Source: Amycolatopsis palatopharyngis
Lineage (GTDB): Bacteria; Actinomycetota; Actinomycetes; Mycobacteriales; Pseudonocardiaceae
Assembly (NCBI RefSeq): GCF_003385185.1
Contig: NZ_PQHZ01000038.1
Location: forward strand, 1-63,598
Length of the DNA stretch: 63,598 nucleotides
Reading direction: 5' to 3'
The notes under the pieces were generated by a model. The model made no database searches. It worked only from the letters and a program-made list of their open reading frames with translations, and was not told the DNA's origin. The translations under genes were made by a program, and so were the position numbers. Position 1 is the stretch's first letter. Every line of letters begins with the position of its first letter. Shown here in pieces: positions 34,207-42,831 of the stretch.

Positions 34207-36519
34207 TCACAGAAACATGGGAATCGGATTGAGCCGTTGATAGGGCGTCGGCTCGCGGAGCCGTCCGAGCCGCACCGGCACGTCGAAGAGCCTGCCCGGA
34301 GCGAACCGCGCCCAGAACGAACGGAGTCCGGGAACGACGACCTTGACCACGGGAAGCTCGATGTCCGGGCGTGTCTGATCGAGCACCAGCGTTTCCATAC
34401 CGTGGTTCGCGACCGTGCGCACGAGTGCCCGCACGTCGTCCCGCACGTCGTCACGGTGAGTGAATCGGAAACTTGCCGGAGTGCGCGGCGACGCACCATC
34501 CGCGGGGAGTAAATAGGGCTGGTTGGCGACCGTGGCGCCGCGAAGCCAGGCGCGCGCGTCCGGATCCTCGAAGGCGCAGTCGTCGTCGAGTACCGCGGGC
34601 AACATCTGGTTCAGCTCACACACCGCGCGCCGCAGCGCGGAAAGCGGATCCAGATGCGCGCCGAAGCCGAACATGATGCGCTCCCGCGTTCCCGTGACAG
34701 AGCGGGACATCGCGACCATGACGGGAACATCGAGGTCCGTCGTGACGTCGAGGGCCCACAGTTCGCGGCCCACACCCGCGTACTCGCTCACCATCTCCTC
34801 GAGCCAGGGGTCGCCGAACGCGGCCAGGTCGATCCCAGGTACCGGAGTGCGGTTGTACCACCACAACGCGACCGCATCGCGTTCGATCAGCTCGAGCAGG
34901 CCTTGCAGGATCGCGTCCTCGATACTGCTGCCCGCCGCGTTGCCGTTGGAGTCCGCGCGTACACAGCCGCGCCCGTCCGCATCGGGAGCACCGAAGTAGA
35001 GAAGCCCCGTCGGCAACAGCCGCTGCCGTTGCTCGGTCAGTGACCACAGCGGCGTCCAGTCGAGCACCGCGCTCTCGTCGAACGGCTCGCAGACGTACTG
35101 GTAGGTCGCGTGTGCCTGGTTCCAGGTCCGGCGCGTCCGATACTGCTCCTCGGCGTACAGCATGCTGGCATTCGGGTGTACGGCGTCGGCACCCAGCGTC
35201 CTCAGGGAACCGGACACTGTCAGCTCATCGCCGTGGTAGCCGCCCGAGTAACGCTCGACGGCCTCGCACAGCGCGCCGACCTCGGCGTCAATCCGGGTCA
35301 CGCCCTTTCCGCCGTTCTCCCCGCGCAGGCTTGCCCGTAGTTCTGCCATCCCACCGAGGTCGCGGACGATGTTCGGCCCCGAGCGGTAGGAGTTGACAAA
35401 GCTGGGGCTTCGCGGGTCCGGGGCGATCGACCGCACGACGCCGGTGACCGGGCTGACCAGATGACGGAACCGCTCGAGCACCTGGTCCGGCGTGTGTGTC
35501 CGGTACCCTCCCCCGCCGTGGCCGGCCTTCGTGGCAATGGACAGTGTCACCGGTTCCCGCGTCCGAGCGGCCACCGTCGAGGGGTCGCCACACGCCGGGC
35601 ACTGTGGGCGCCTGCGCAGTTCGTGCACCGTCCCCTGCAGGTCAAGCGAGTCGAAGATCCATACACCGTGCTGTCGCGCGTGCCGGTGACCCGCGAGCCA
35701 CTTGCTCGTCTCGAGAGCTATCAGGTGCGCGGCCGCGGACGTCAGCGGCGGCACGGCGGGTACCGGCCACCTGGCTGGTCCGGTGTGTCCGAGGGCTGCC
35801 TGAACACAGGCCTCCGCTTGCCGGTTGCCCCAGAGGCGATAACTCAGGCAGTTCCAGCACGCTGACTCCCCCGGACGCAGGAAGGGCCCGATCCAGATCT
35901 TCGCCCCTGTGGGTTTCGCGAGCAGCCATGGCCTGCCGCAGGCCCGGTGCGCCGCATCGATCTCGCCGAGCCGCGGGTCCAGGTAGTCGTCGCAGAGCAC
36001 AACGCTCACGTCCGCGCCACCGGTTCCTGAGCGGGTAGCACCGGGAACGACCTCGAGCCCGGCCGCCCGCATCGCCTCCGCCACCTGTGCGCCGTCGACG
36101 TGGTCCCCTACTCGCAGCAGTTCGACCTGGTCGTGGTTCCCCCTGGTGGCCGCTTCCGCGTCCAGGCCACACACATCCCAGTAGGCGAGCGCACGGTGAT
36201 CGCTGCCCGTTTCGTCCCCGTTCTCACGAAACGTGACGAGACCGGCTTCGACCAGTTGGGCCAGTAGGCCGGTGACCTGCTCCTCGTCCATTCCAGCGGG
36301 TCGGTCGCGGAGCAGATCGGTGAAGTCGCGGGTGCCGTCGAGTAGCGCGGCAAGCGCGGCGACCTGCTTTCCTCTTATCGCTATCACGCCATCTTCGGAG
36401 AAGAGGTAGGCGCCCTCCTGCTCGTCGATCTCCGCCCGCAGGTGCCGTTTGAATTCCAGGCACCTGCTGGAACTTCTCGATCTCGGCGCACTGTGGAAAC
36501 CTGCCCAGCGCTCGTTCAT
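34207..36519 (-). CDS. Fused E1-like / YcaO cyclodehydratase (TOMM synthetase)
   Basis: A 770-residue fusion. The N-terminal part (about 1-330) is the E1-like precursor-binding C-domain, with zinc cysteines in SACWNC and CPACGD. The C-terminal part (about 370-770) is a YcaO domain: GKGVTRIDAEVGALCEAVER, SNGNAAGSSIEDAILQGLLELIERDA, and VCELNQ with its acidic ATP/Mg ligands. The protein ends in a Pro-rich tail, NPIPMFL, like the PxPxP tails that complete the active site. Such proteins use ATP to cyclise Cys, Ser or Thr of a precursor peptide to azolines. ATG 36519 has AGGAG about 5 nt before it. A SagB-type dehydrogenase follows in the same frame, and a SARP gene is divergent. Confidence 0.92.
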   Translation of the reverse strand: MNERWAGFHSAPRSRSSSRCLEFKRHLRAEIDEQEGAYLFSEDGVIAIRGKQVAALAALLDGTRDFTDLLRDRPAGMDEEQVTGLLAQLVEAGLVTFRENGDETGSDHRALAYWDVCGLDAEAATRGNHDQVELLRVGDHVDGAQVAEAMRAAGLEVVPGATRSGTGGADVSVVLCDDYLDPRLGEIDAAHRACGRPWLLAKPTGAKIWIGPFLRPGESACWNCLSYRLWGNRQAEACVQAALGHTGPARWPVPAVPPLTSAAAHLIALETSKWLAGHRHARQHGVWIFDSLDLQGTVHELRRRPQCPACGDPSTVAARTREPVTLSIATKAGHGGGGYRTHTPDQVLERFRHLVSPVTGVVRSIAPDPRSPSFVNSYRSGPNIVRDLGGMAELRASLRGENGGKGVTRIDAEVGALCEAVERYSGGYHGDELTVSGSLRTLGADAVHPNASMLYAEEQYRTRRTWNQAHATYQYVCEPFDESAVLDWTPLWSLTEQRQRLLPTGLLYFGAPDADGRGCVRADSNGNAAGSSIEDAILQGLLELIERDAVALWWYNRTPVPGIDLAAFGDPWLEEMVSEYAGVGRELWALDVTTDLDVPVMVAMSRSVTGTRERIMFGFGAHLDPLSALRRAVCELNQMLPAVLDDDCAFEDPDARAWLRGATVANQPYLLPADGASPRTPASFRFTHRDDVRDDVRALVRTVANHGMETLVLDQTRPDIELPVVKVVVPGLRSFWARFAPGRLFDVPVRLGRLREPTPYQRLNPIPMFL

Positions 36520-36755
36520 ACAGGCTCCTGTCCGTGCGAGCTGCCACACCAACTCTTCCGAATTCTGCTGCTCACTCCGCTTGACGGCCAGTGATCAGCT
36601 CACGAAACCCGCGTGCATATTTCACGTGCCGCCAGGCGAAACGCACCCGGCCTCTGATGGAGAGCTCACTAGCCGCACCGCGACCACTCTGACACTGTCG
36701 AAAGCAGACGACCGCGACCAGGCACCTTGTCCGCTCGACAGCACTGGGGAGCATC

Positions 36756-37622
36756 ATGCGAATCACATCGGGAGACGCTTCGACCAACTCTTGGGGTCTT
36801 CCCGGCGGTCTCGACGACACCAGTTCCCGCGCAGCGCCGAAACCACCCGAACATGTGGTCAGCTTCAGCATTCTCGGACCTGTCGAAGTTCTGAAGAACG
36901 GCATCGACTACGCGCCGACAACACCAAAGATCCTGCAACTGCTCGCCATGTTGATCGCACGTCCCGGAAAAATCGTGCACATCGACTCCATCATCAATGA
37001 ACTCTGGGAGGACGGGCCACCGCGCAGCGTCCGGACCACCGTGCACACCTACGTGTACCACCTACGTCGCTTCATCGAACAGAACGGGCTCGCCGCCGAC
37101 GCGGAATCCATGCTCGTGACACGAGCGCCCGGATACGTTCTCCGGATCGACCCGGCACAGGTCGACGTGTTCACCTTCCAGCGCCTGCACCGGCAGGGGC
37201 GAGAGCTACTCGATCGAGGCGAGCACGCTCGGGCGGCGAACTGCTTCAGGTCCGCGCTTGACCTGTGGTCGGGCCCACCCGTGGCGAACGTGCAGTGCGG
37301 GCCGGTGCTCTCGGCCTACGGTGTCGAACTGCTCGAGCAACGCCGCAATGCGCACTACCTGCGGATCGAGGCCGACATCAACGGCGGCCTGCATCGCGAA
37401 CTCGTCGGAGAGCTACGTTCGCTGGTCGCGGCGAACCCGTTGGACGAACGGATGCACGGCCAGCTTCTGCGGGTACTCGCGCACAGCGGGCGACGTTCGG
37501 ACGCCATGGCGTCCTACCGGCAGCTGCGAGAGCGACTCAACGAGGACCTCGGGGTGGAGCCTTGCGACGAACTCCAGGTGCTGCACCGGGCGCTACTCTC
37601 CGAGGGTGATCCGAGGTCATGA
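36756..37622 (+). CDS. SARP-family transcriptional activator
   Basis: A 288-residue small SARP: an OmpR-like winged helix (about 38-130, FSILGPVEVLKNG, IDSIINELWEDGPPRSVRTT, YVYHLRRFIE, RAPGYVLRI) followed by the bacterial transcriptional activation domain (about 137-280, ending in LNEDLGVEPCDELQVLH). Proteins of this kind switch on antibiotic clusters by binding heptamer repeats near -35. Its gene is divergent from the YcaO gene (236 bp apart), so it is a likely activator of the azole genes and possibly of the enediyne operon. ATG 36756 has GGGGAG upstream. I could not define SARP heptamers by eye. Confidence 0.9.
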   Translation: MRITSGDASTNSWGLPGGLDDTSSRAAPKPPEHVVSFSILGPVEVLKNGIDYAPTTPKILQLLAMLIARPGKIVHIDSIINELWEDGPPRSVRTTVHTYVYHLRRFIEQNGLAADAESMLVTRAPGYVLRIDPAQVDVFTFQRLHRQGRELLDRGEHARAANCFRSALDLWSGPPVANVQCGPVLSAYGVELLEQRRNAHYLRIEADINGGLHRELVGELRSLVAANPLDERMHGQLLRVLAHSGRRSDAMASYRQLRERLNEDLGVEPCDELQVLHRALLSEGDPRS

Positions 37623-37757
37623 GGGCTCCGCGGAGGCGATCAATACCGCCACTCGGATCCGCTGCGGTATTCCGATCCGCGCGACGCCCCGTACCCGATT
37701 CCATACCGGACCGACATGAGTGACCGCACGTACAGTCTACTTAGGATTACTGAGTTA

Positions 37758-37792
37758 CCCAGTTGAGGGATTGTTCCGTCATCCCAACTGGG
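37758..37792. repeat. Hairpin between SARP and STAS genes
   Basis: An inverted repeat of 12 bp in total (CCCAGTT, a 2-nt bulge, GGGAT, 9-nt loop, ATCCC, AACTGGG). It lies 136 bp after the SARP stop, within the 292-bp gene-free gap before the STAS gene. There is no T run. It could end SARP transcription or be an operator; the surrounding gap shows no other feature. Confidence 0.4.
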
Positions 37793-37914
37793 ACTACCGT
37801 CCAAAAAGCGTTCGGTGAGGCCCCGCCGCCAGGGGATACCGGTTCCGCTTCGGGCTGTCGACGAAGTCCGGGCATCGCGGCTACCCCACGGCATCAGCGT
37901 GCGACGGAGGACGG

Positions 37915-38322
37915 ATGGTACCCAACACCGAGACGCCTGCCAGGCAGACGTTCCATTGGCACCCGGACAATCGTCGACTGTTGCCCGTCCAGGTTCGCCG
38001 CGAAGGCGATGTGATCATGGTCCAGGTACACGGCGAGGTGGACCTGATCACCCACGATCTCCTGCGTGCCGCCGTCGATCAGGTACTCGATTCCGCGCCA
38101 GAGGCGCTGGTTCTCGATCTCACCGCCGTCACCTTCTGCGCGTGCTCCGGCCTGTCCGTTCTGCTCGATGTCGCCACGCGTACCCGGGAGTCCGGCATCC
38201 CGCTGCTCCTGGCGTGCGACAACCGCGCGGTGCTTCGCCCGTTGCGGCTCGCCGGGCTGGGAAATCAGTTCCGAGTCCGGCCAACGGTGCGCCGGGCGCT
38301 CGAAGACATCGCGAACGCCTGA
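37915..38322 (+). CDS. STAS-domain protein (anti-sigma factor antagonist type)
   Basis: A 135-residue protein with one STAS domain (about 25-125): VQVHGEVDLITHDLL, VLDLTAVTFCACSGLSVLLD with the usual phosphorylatable Ser in CSGLSVL, and LRLAGLGNQFRV. Such proteins bind anti-sigma kinases of the RsbW type and release a sigma factor when unphosphorylated. No anti-sigma kinase or sigma factor gene is nearby, so it is an orphan here. ATG 37915 has GGAGG 5 nt upstream. Confidence 0.88.
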   Translation: MVPNTETPARQTFHWHPDNRRLLPVQVRREGDVIMVQVHGEVDLITHDLLRAAVDQVLDSAPEALVLDLTAVTFCACSGLSVLLDVATRTRESGIPLLLACDNRAVLRPLRLAGLGNQFRVRPTVRRALEDIANA

Positions 38323-38346
38323 CTCGCGGGCCGGGACGGACGTCGC

Positions 38347-39456
38347 CTACGCAGCCGTCCTGCCGGCGGCGCGAAGGGGCGCGCCGAGTTCATGCAGGTG
38401 ACGCAGCACATCGGCATACGAGCGGAACAATCCGGATTGCTGGTACGGAATTCCGCGCTCGGCGCAGAACTGACGCACGATGGGCTGCGCATGGCGCAGA
38501 TTCGGACGCGGCATATTGGGGAAGAGGTGATGTTCGATCTGGTAGTTGAGCCCACCGAGTACGAAGTCGACCACGCGTCCGCCCCGGACGTTACGGGAGG
38601 TCAGAACCTGCTTTCGCAGGAAGCCGACGGAGTCTTTCCCGGTCATCGTGGGCATTCCCTTGTGGTTCGGAGCGAAGGAGGAACCCATGTAAACGCCCCA
38701 GAGACCTTGGTGCACCAGAATGAACACGACCGCGATACCGGGTGAGAGCACCAGGAACACCGCTGCGAGATACACCACGAAATGTCCCACCAGCAAGGCT
38801 GTTTCCAGCTTGGCGGACTTGACCTCCCTGCGTAGCAAGGCGCGCACACCCGACACGTGGAGGTTCCACCCCTCGAGCGTGAGCAGCGGGAAGAACAACA
38901 GCGCCTGGTGCTTGGCCATCCAGCGCAGGAATCCGGTCTTCAGCCCGGCCTGGGAACGGGTGAAAGCCAGCGCGGAAATGTCGAGATCGGGATCGTGTTC
39001 CTCGTGGTTGGGGTTAGCGTGGTGTCTGTTGTGACCGCTGATCCACCAGTCGTAACTCATTCCCACCAGACCGCCGTGGCTGGTTCCGATCACATTGTTC
39101 GGCTTGCGCGTGCGAAAGATCTGCTTATGCCCGGCGTCGTGCCCGATGAAGGCCAGCTGGGCGAAGACGATCGCCAGGAACGCGGCCACGAACAGTTGCC
39201 ACCACGAGTCGCCGATGTAGGCGAACGCGACCCACGCTCCAGCCAACGCGACGAGGTTTCCGGTGATCTTCCAGGCGTAGTAGCGGTATCGCCTGTCGAG
39301 CAGTCCGGCGCTACGGATCACCCGGGAAAGTTCCGCGAATTCACTTCCGGACCGAGTCCTGGTTTCAGACACGGTGATGTCGTCGATGATGGCAGTGCGC
39401 CTCTCTGATCGGGCGTGCGCGGAGTTCCCCGCGCTGATGCCTCCGAGGGCCGCCAC
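38347..39456 (-). CDS. Membrane fatty-acid desaturase
   Basis: A 369-residue di-iron membrane desaturase with three histidine boxes: GHDAGH, GHNRHH and QIEHH, between paired hydrophobic hairpins. The QIEHH form is typical of front-end or DesA3-like acyl-lipid or acyl-CoA desaturases. It would insert a double bond into a fatty acyl chain at the membrane. The start is uncertain: GTG 39456 gives the full frame but has no clear ribosome binding site, and GTG 39372 would remove 28 poorly conserved residues. It converges on the STAS gene. No link to the enediyne cluster can be shown. Confidence 0.88.
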   Translation of the reverse strand: MAALGGISAGNSAHARSERRTAIIDDITVSETRTRSGSEFAELSRVIRSAGLLDRRYRYYAWKITGNLVALAGAWVAFAYIGDSWWQLFVAAFLAIVFAQLAFIGHDAGHKQIFRTRKPNNVIGTSHGGLVGMSYDWWISGHNRHHANPNHEEHDPDLDISALAFTRSQAGLKTGFLRWMAKHQALLFFPLLTLEGWNLHVSGVRALLRREVKSAKLETALLVGHFVVYLAAVFLVLSPGIAVVFILVHQGLWGVYMGSSFAPNHKGMPTMTGKDSVGFLRKQVLTSRNVRGGRVVDFVLGGLNYQIEHHLFPNMPRPNLRHAQPIVRQFCAERGIPYQQSGLFRSYADVLRHLHELGAPLRAAGRTAA

Positions 39457-39685
39457 CGGCTGTGCGGTGCCCGGTTGGTCCTGGCAACTCCCATCCTACG
39501 CGTGTCCCGGCGACCGGCCGGTGAACATTCGCCCTCGTCAGGGCGTAAGGTGGGTGATGTCGAGGGCATTTCTCACGCGAGCGTTCAGGCTCGCGGCCCG
39601 GTCACGACTTCAAGCCCAGCGCGCCGACCACCGTGTCCTCCCGATAGCCGCGGGCGACGTGCTGGCAGCAACAGAAAGAGTGCAT

Positions 39686-40870
39686 GTGCACCAGCTCAGT
39701 CTCGGAGTCATCGCCCACTCGCGGAAAGAGAACGAGCGCAGGGCACCGATCCATCCACGCCATTTCGAGCGGATCGATGCGAGCCTCCGAGAGCGCATCT
39801 TCCTCGAGTACGGCTACGGGGAACGTTTCGGAGTCTCCGACGAACAGCTCGCCTCCGTGGTGGGTGGGATGCGCTCCCGGGAGCGACTCATCGCCGACTG
39901 CGACGTCGTGTTGCTGGCAAAACCCGAGGCGGACGACCTCGCCGAGTTGCGGACGGGACAGGTCCTCTGGGGCTGGCCGCACTGCGTACAGGACGAGAAG
40001 CTCACCCAGCTGGCCATCGACCGGAACCTCACCCTCATCGCCTTCGAGGCGATGAACCACTGGCACGCCGACGGCTCCTTCAACCTGCACGTCTTTCACA
40101 AGAACAATGAGCTCGCCGGCTACAGTTCGGTACTGCACGCCCTGCAGACGATCGGTTCCACCGGCACCTACGGCCGCAGGCTGCGCGCCGCGGTCATCGG
40201 CTTCGGCGCCACCGCTCGAGGCGCGGTCACCGCACTCGCCGCACACGGCATCCACGACGTCGACGTCCTCACCCACCGAGGGGTCACCGCGGTCAGCTCA
40301 CCGATCCACTCCGCCCGGATCGTGCATGTCGATCACGATGCGGACCATCCTGGTGACCCACGTCGCAGCTACGCGCTCTGCGATACCGGCAAAGTGCCAC
40401 TGGCAGGCTTCCTCGCCGAGCACGACATCGTGGTCAACTGCGTACTACAGGACACCGACGCCCCGCTGACGTTCCTCGTCGAGGAGGACCTCGCGCACTT
40501 CACTCCCGGCAGCCTGATCGTCGACGTTTCCTGCGACGAGGGCATGGGGTTCAGCTGGGCCAGGCCGACCACGTTCACCGAACCCGCATTCCTGGTGGGC
40601 AACGACGTCACCTACTACGCCGTGGACCACAGCCCGTCCTACCTGTGGAACTCAGCCACCTGGGAGATCAGCGAAGCCCTGCTTCCGTATCTGGGTGCGG
40701 TCCTCGCCGGGCCCACGACCTGGGACTCGGTCGCAACCATTCGGCGAGCCATCGAGATCCGCGACGGCGCCGTCCAGAACCCCGCCATCCTGACCTTCCA
40801 GAACCGGTCGGCGGAGCACCCACATCCACCCCTCGAGCAACGACAGTCACCGGAAATGGACCTGACATGA
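39686..40870 (+). CDS. Alanine-dehydrogenase-like / N5-(carboxyethyl)ornithine synthase-like enzyme
   Basis: A 394-residue protein of the AlaDH/PNT superfamily. The N-terminal domain has GVIAHSRKENERRAPIHP (substrate Arg and Lys residues), DCDVVLLAKPEADDL and WGWPHCVQ. The NAD-binding Rossmann fold starts at VIGFGATARGAVTAL near residue 170. It resembles N5-(carboxyethyl)ornithine synthases and opine-type dehydrogenases more than true alanine dehydrogenase, so a reductive amination or its reverse is likely; the substrate is unknown. GTG 39686 with AAAGAG 5 nt upstream gives a start where the family starts; the longer frame to 39374 would add an uncharacteristic tail. The stop overlaps the next small gene by 4 bp. 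Confidence 0.75.
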   Translation: MHQLSLGVIAHSRKENERRAPIHPRHFERIDASLRERIFLEYGYGERFGVSDEQLASVVGGMRSRERLIADCDVVLLAKPEADDLAELRTGQVLWGWPHCVQDEKLTQLAIDRNLTLIAFEAMNHWHADGSFNLHVFHKNNELAGYSSVLHALQTIGSTGTYGRRLRAAVIGFGATARGAVTALAAHGIHDVDVLTHRGVTAVSSPIHSARIVHVDHDADHPGDPRRSYALCDTGKVPLAGFLAEHDIVVNCVLQDTDAPLTFLVEEDLAHFTPGSLIVDVSCDEGMGFSWARPTTFTEPAFLVGNDVTYYAVDHSPSYLWNSATWEISEALLPYLGAVLAGPTTWDSVATIRRAIEIRDGAVQNPAILTFQNRSAEHPHPPLEQRQSPEMDLT

Positions 40871-41046
40871 CAGCGGACACCACCGCCACCAGCTCAACCG
40901 CCACGTTCACCCCCCGCTACGAGCAGCGGGTGAAGCTCATCCAGGACGTCGTACGCAACAATTCGACGCTCGACGACAAGGCGGCGAGCGAACTCGCCGT
41001 GCACATGCTGCACGCACTCGACACGATTCCCGAGCGACTGCGCTGA
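40867..41046 (+). CDS. 59-residue helical protein coupled to the dehydrogenase
   Basis: A small protein with a Thr/Ser-rich start and two predicted helices: YEQRVKLIQDVVRNN and DDKAASELAVHMLHALD, ending IPERLR. It resembles the short actinobacterial DUF6307 family from memory, which has no known function. Its ATG lies inside the stop of the AlaDH-like gene (ATGA overlap), and a perfect terminator follows 15 bp after its stop, so the two genes form a closed two-gene operon. A partner or regulator of the enzyme is the simplest reading. Confidence 0.75.
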   Translation: MTADTTATSSTATFTPRYEQRVKLIQDVVRNNSTLDDKAASELAVHMLHALDTIPERLR

Positions 41047-41061
41047 ACACAGTTCTCCATG

Positions 41062-41101
41062 AATGGGCTTCCCGGCCGACCGCCGGGAAGCCCATTTTTT
41101 T
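41062..41101 (+). terminator. Intrinsic terminator of the dehydrogenase operon
   Basis: A perfect 15-bp stem (41062-41076 with 41082-41096), 5-nt loop, followed by a run of T to 41101. This is the clearest rho-independent terminator in the window, and it starts 15 bp after the stop of the 59-residue gene. Confidence 0.95.
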
Positions 41102-41514
41102 GTCCGACAAACCCGGTTTGGCCCCTGTCTGTTTTCAGGAAAACCGCGGTGCGCGAAATGATTACTCGCTAGCGGTAAGAAGAATTACCACCAATCCACG
41201 AGGCACAGAGCGGATGCGCTGTCAACCGCCATTCGCGTGTTCCACCTGCGGACGTTGAGCCCGGCCACACTCCTCACCGAAGGCCGTTCCGCGGGTTCGA
41301 TGACGGACACTGGCCGCGTGCCGGGAACGCGGATTGTCATCCCCACACGAACTCGGGCACGAATTCTGCCGAATGGCCTATCGCCTTACTCCTTTTGGCG
41401 TATCCGCTTCTGTCTTGACACGTCAGAAGTCGGATTATCTTGACCGAAGTTATTTACGTGTGAGCCAAAAGTGATTAACGTCCCCGGCGAAAACCGCGGC
41501 GCGGGAGGCGAGAC
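41102..41514. other. Gene-free region before the secreted copper/PQQ locus
   Basis: About 410 bp of lower GC with no convincing gene. It contains a short inverted repeat, GGTAA (41174-41178) with TTACC (41185-41189), and a possible plus-strand promoter with TTGACA at 41415-41420 and TATCTT at 41436-41441 (15-bp spacer, shorter than ideal). This is the likely promoter region of the multicopper oxidase operon. Confidence 0.4.
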
Positions 41515-41658
41515 ATGAGGCGAACGTCACCACTGCCGGACAGCGACCAACTGGTCCTGACGGCGACGCGCAGGTGGTTTTTTCACCCGAACCAGGCTGA
41601 GTGGCCCGGCCGGGCCCGCCCGCTCCGGACTGGTCCACACCTTTCCTCGACGCGCTGA
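41515..41658 (+). CDS. Possible 47-residue ORF before the multicopper oxidase
   Basis: A short ORF with ATG 41515 preceded by GGGAGG at good spacing. The product is basic (Arg, Pro-rich) with RRWFFHPNQAEWPG in the middle and has no signal peptide or recognised family. It ends 78 bp before the multicopper oxidase start. It may be an upstream regulatory ORF rather than a functional protein. Confidence 0.3.
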   Translation: MRRTSPLPDSDQLVLTATRRWFFHPNQAEWPGRARPLRTGPHLSSTR

Positions 41659-41736
41659 CCGGAAGGACGGCTCGCTCGGCCCGGAAACGGCCTCGTTTCC
41701 CCGGCACCGGTGCCCGGGGACACCGAATGGAGACCC

Positions 41737-42771
41737 ATGACTGACCCACGCGCCCAGATCGGAATCACCGGACGAAGGTTGTCCCGCCGGTCAATGCTGG
41801 CCGGTGCCGCGGCCGGTGTCGCAGCGCCTGTCGCTGTCGCCACGCTCGGCGGCTCTGCCGCGTTCGCCCAGGGAAACGGCAAGGGCAACGTCCAGAACGG
41901 CGAAACGCGGCGCATCACCATGTATGCCGAGGCACTGCCGGACGGCCTGGTCGGTTACGGGCTTTCCCCCGGCAAAGCCACCGTGCCCGGACCGGTTCTG
42001 GAGATCTGGGAGGGCGACACGCTGGAGATCGATCTGGTCAACAACACCGACCAGAGACTGTCGATCCACCCGCACGGTGTGGACTACAGCGTCGATTCCG
42101 ACGGCAGCCCGCTCAACGACTCCTTCAACGAACCGGGCGAGACACGCACTTACGTCTGGCGCACCAGGGCACCGTTCAAGGCCAAGGGAAACATGTGGAT
42201 GCCGGGTAGTGCCGGCTATTGGCATTACCACGACCACGCGATGGGTGGCGGCCACGGCACCGACGGTCTGCGCAAGGGACTGTACGGCGCGCTGATCGTG
42301 CGACGCAGGGGCGACATTCTGCCCGAGCGTCAGCACACGGTCGTCTTCAACGACATGACGATCAACAACAAGGTCGCTCCGCACGTACCGATGCTGGAAG
42401 CCCGGCTCGGCGAGCGGGTCGAGTTCATCGCCATCGGCCACGGCAACACCTTCCACACGTTCCACCTGCACGCACACCGCTGGGCGAACAACCGCACCGG
42501 CATGCTGGAAGGCCCGAACGATCCGAGTCAGGTCGTCGACAACAGGGATCTCAACCCCGGCGACTCCTTCGGCTTCCAGGTGATCGCGGGCGAGGGAGTC
42601 GGACCCGGCGTGTGGATGTATCACTGCCACGTCCAGTTCCACTCCGACGGTGGCATGGCCGGAATCTTCCTCGTCCGCAACGCGGACGGCAGCCTTCCCG
42701 ACGGCGCACAGGCCGCCCTCGATCGCTATTACGGCCACGAGCACAACGGAGACCACCCGCAGGGCCACTAG
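41737..42771 (+). CDS. Tat-exported multicopper oxidase
   Basis: A 344-residue protein with a Tat signal (LSRRSMLAG, Ala-rich core, cut near AAFAQG) and two cupredoxin domains. Copper ligand motifs are complete: IHPHG, WHYHDH, HTFHLHAHRW and YHCHVQFHSDGG. The short two-domain form matches small laccase-like or nitrite-reductase-like oxidases, which work as trimers. It oxidises phenols or metals with oxygen outside the cell. ATG 41737 has GGAGA 5 nt upstream. Two large secreted proteins follow on the same strand, one of them with a mononuclear cupredoxin domain, which suggests extracellular electron transfer. Confidence 0.92.
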   Translation: MTDPRAQIGITGRRLSRRSMLAGAAAGVAAPVAVATLGGSAAFAQGNGKGNVQNGETRRITMYAEALPDGLVGYGLSPGKATVPGPVLEIWEGDTLEIDLVNNTDQRLSIHPHGVDYSVDSDGSPLNDSFNEPGETRTYVWRTRAPFKAKGNMWMPGSAGYWHYHDHAMGGGHGTDGLRKGLYGALIVRRRGDILPERQHTVVFNDMTINNKVAPHVPMLEARLGERVEFIAIGHGNTFHTFHLHAHRWANNRTGMLEGPNDPSQVVDNRDLNPGDSFGFQVIAGEGVGPGVWMYHCHVQFHSDGGMAGIFLVRNADGSLPDGAQAALDRYYGHEHNGDHPQGH

Positions 42772-42831
42772 CACCCGGGTGCGCGGGGCTGCCCCAGCCA
42801 ACCGGGTTGAAACACGAGTGAAGGAGTAGGG

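Noticed and set aside
36572..36904. A 110-codon minus-strand frame with TCSGGFG near its start, upstream of the YcaO gene, considered as a precursor.
   Set aside because: It overlaps the SARP coding region on the other strand, is strongly basic, and has no ribosome binding site.
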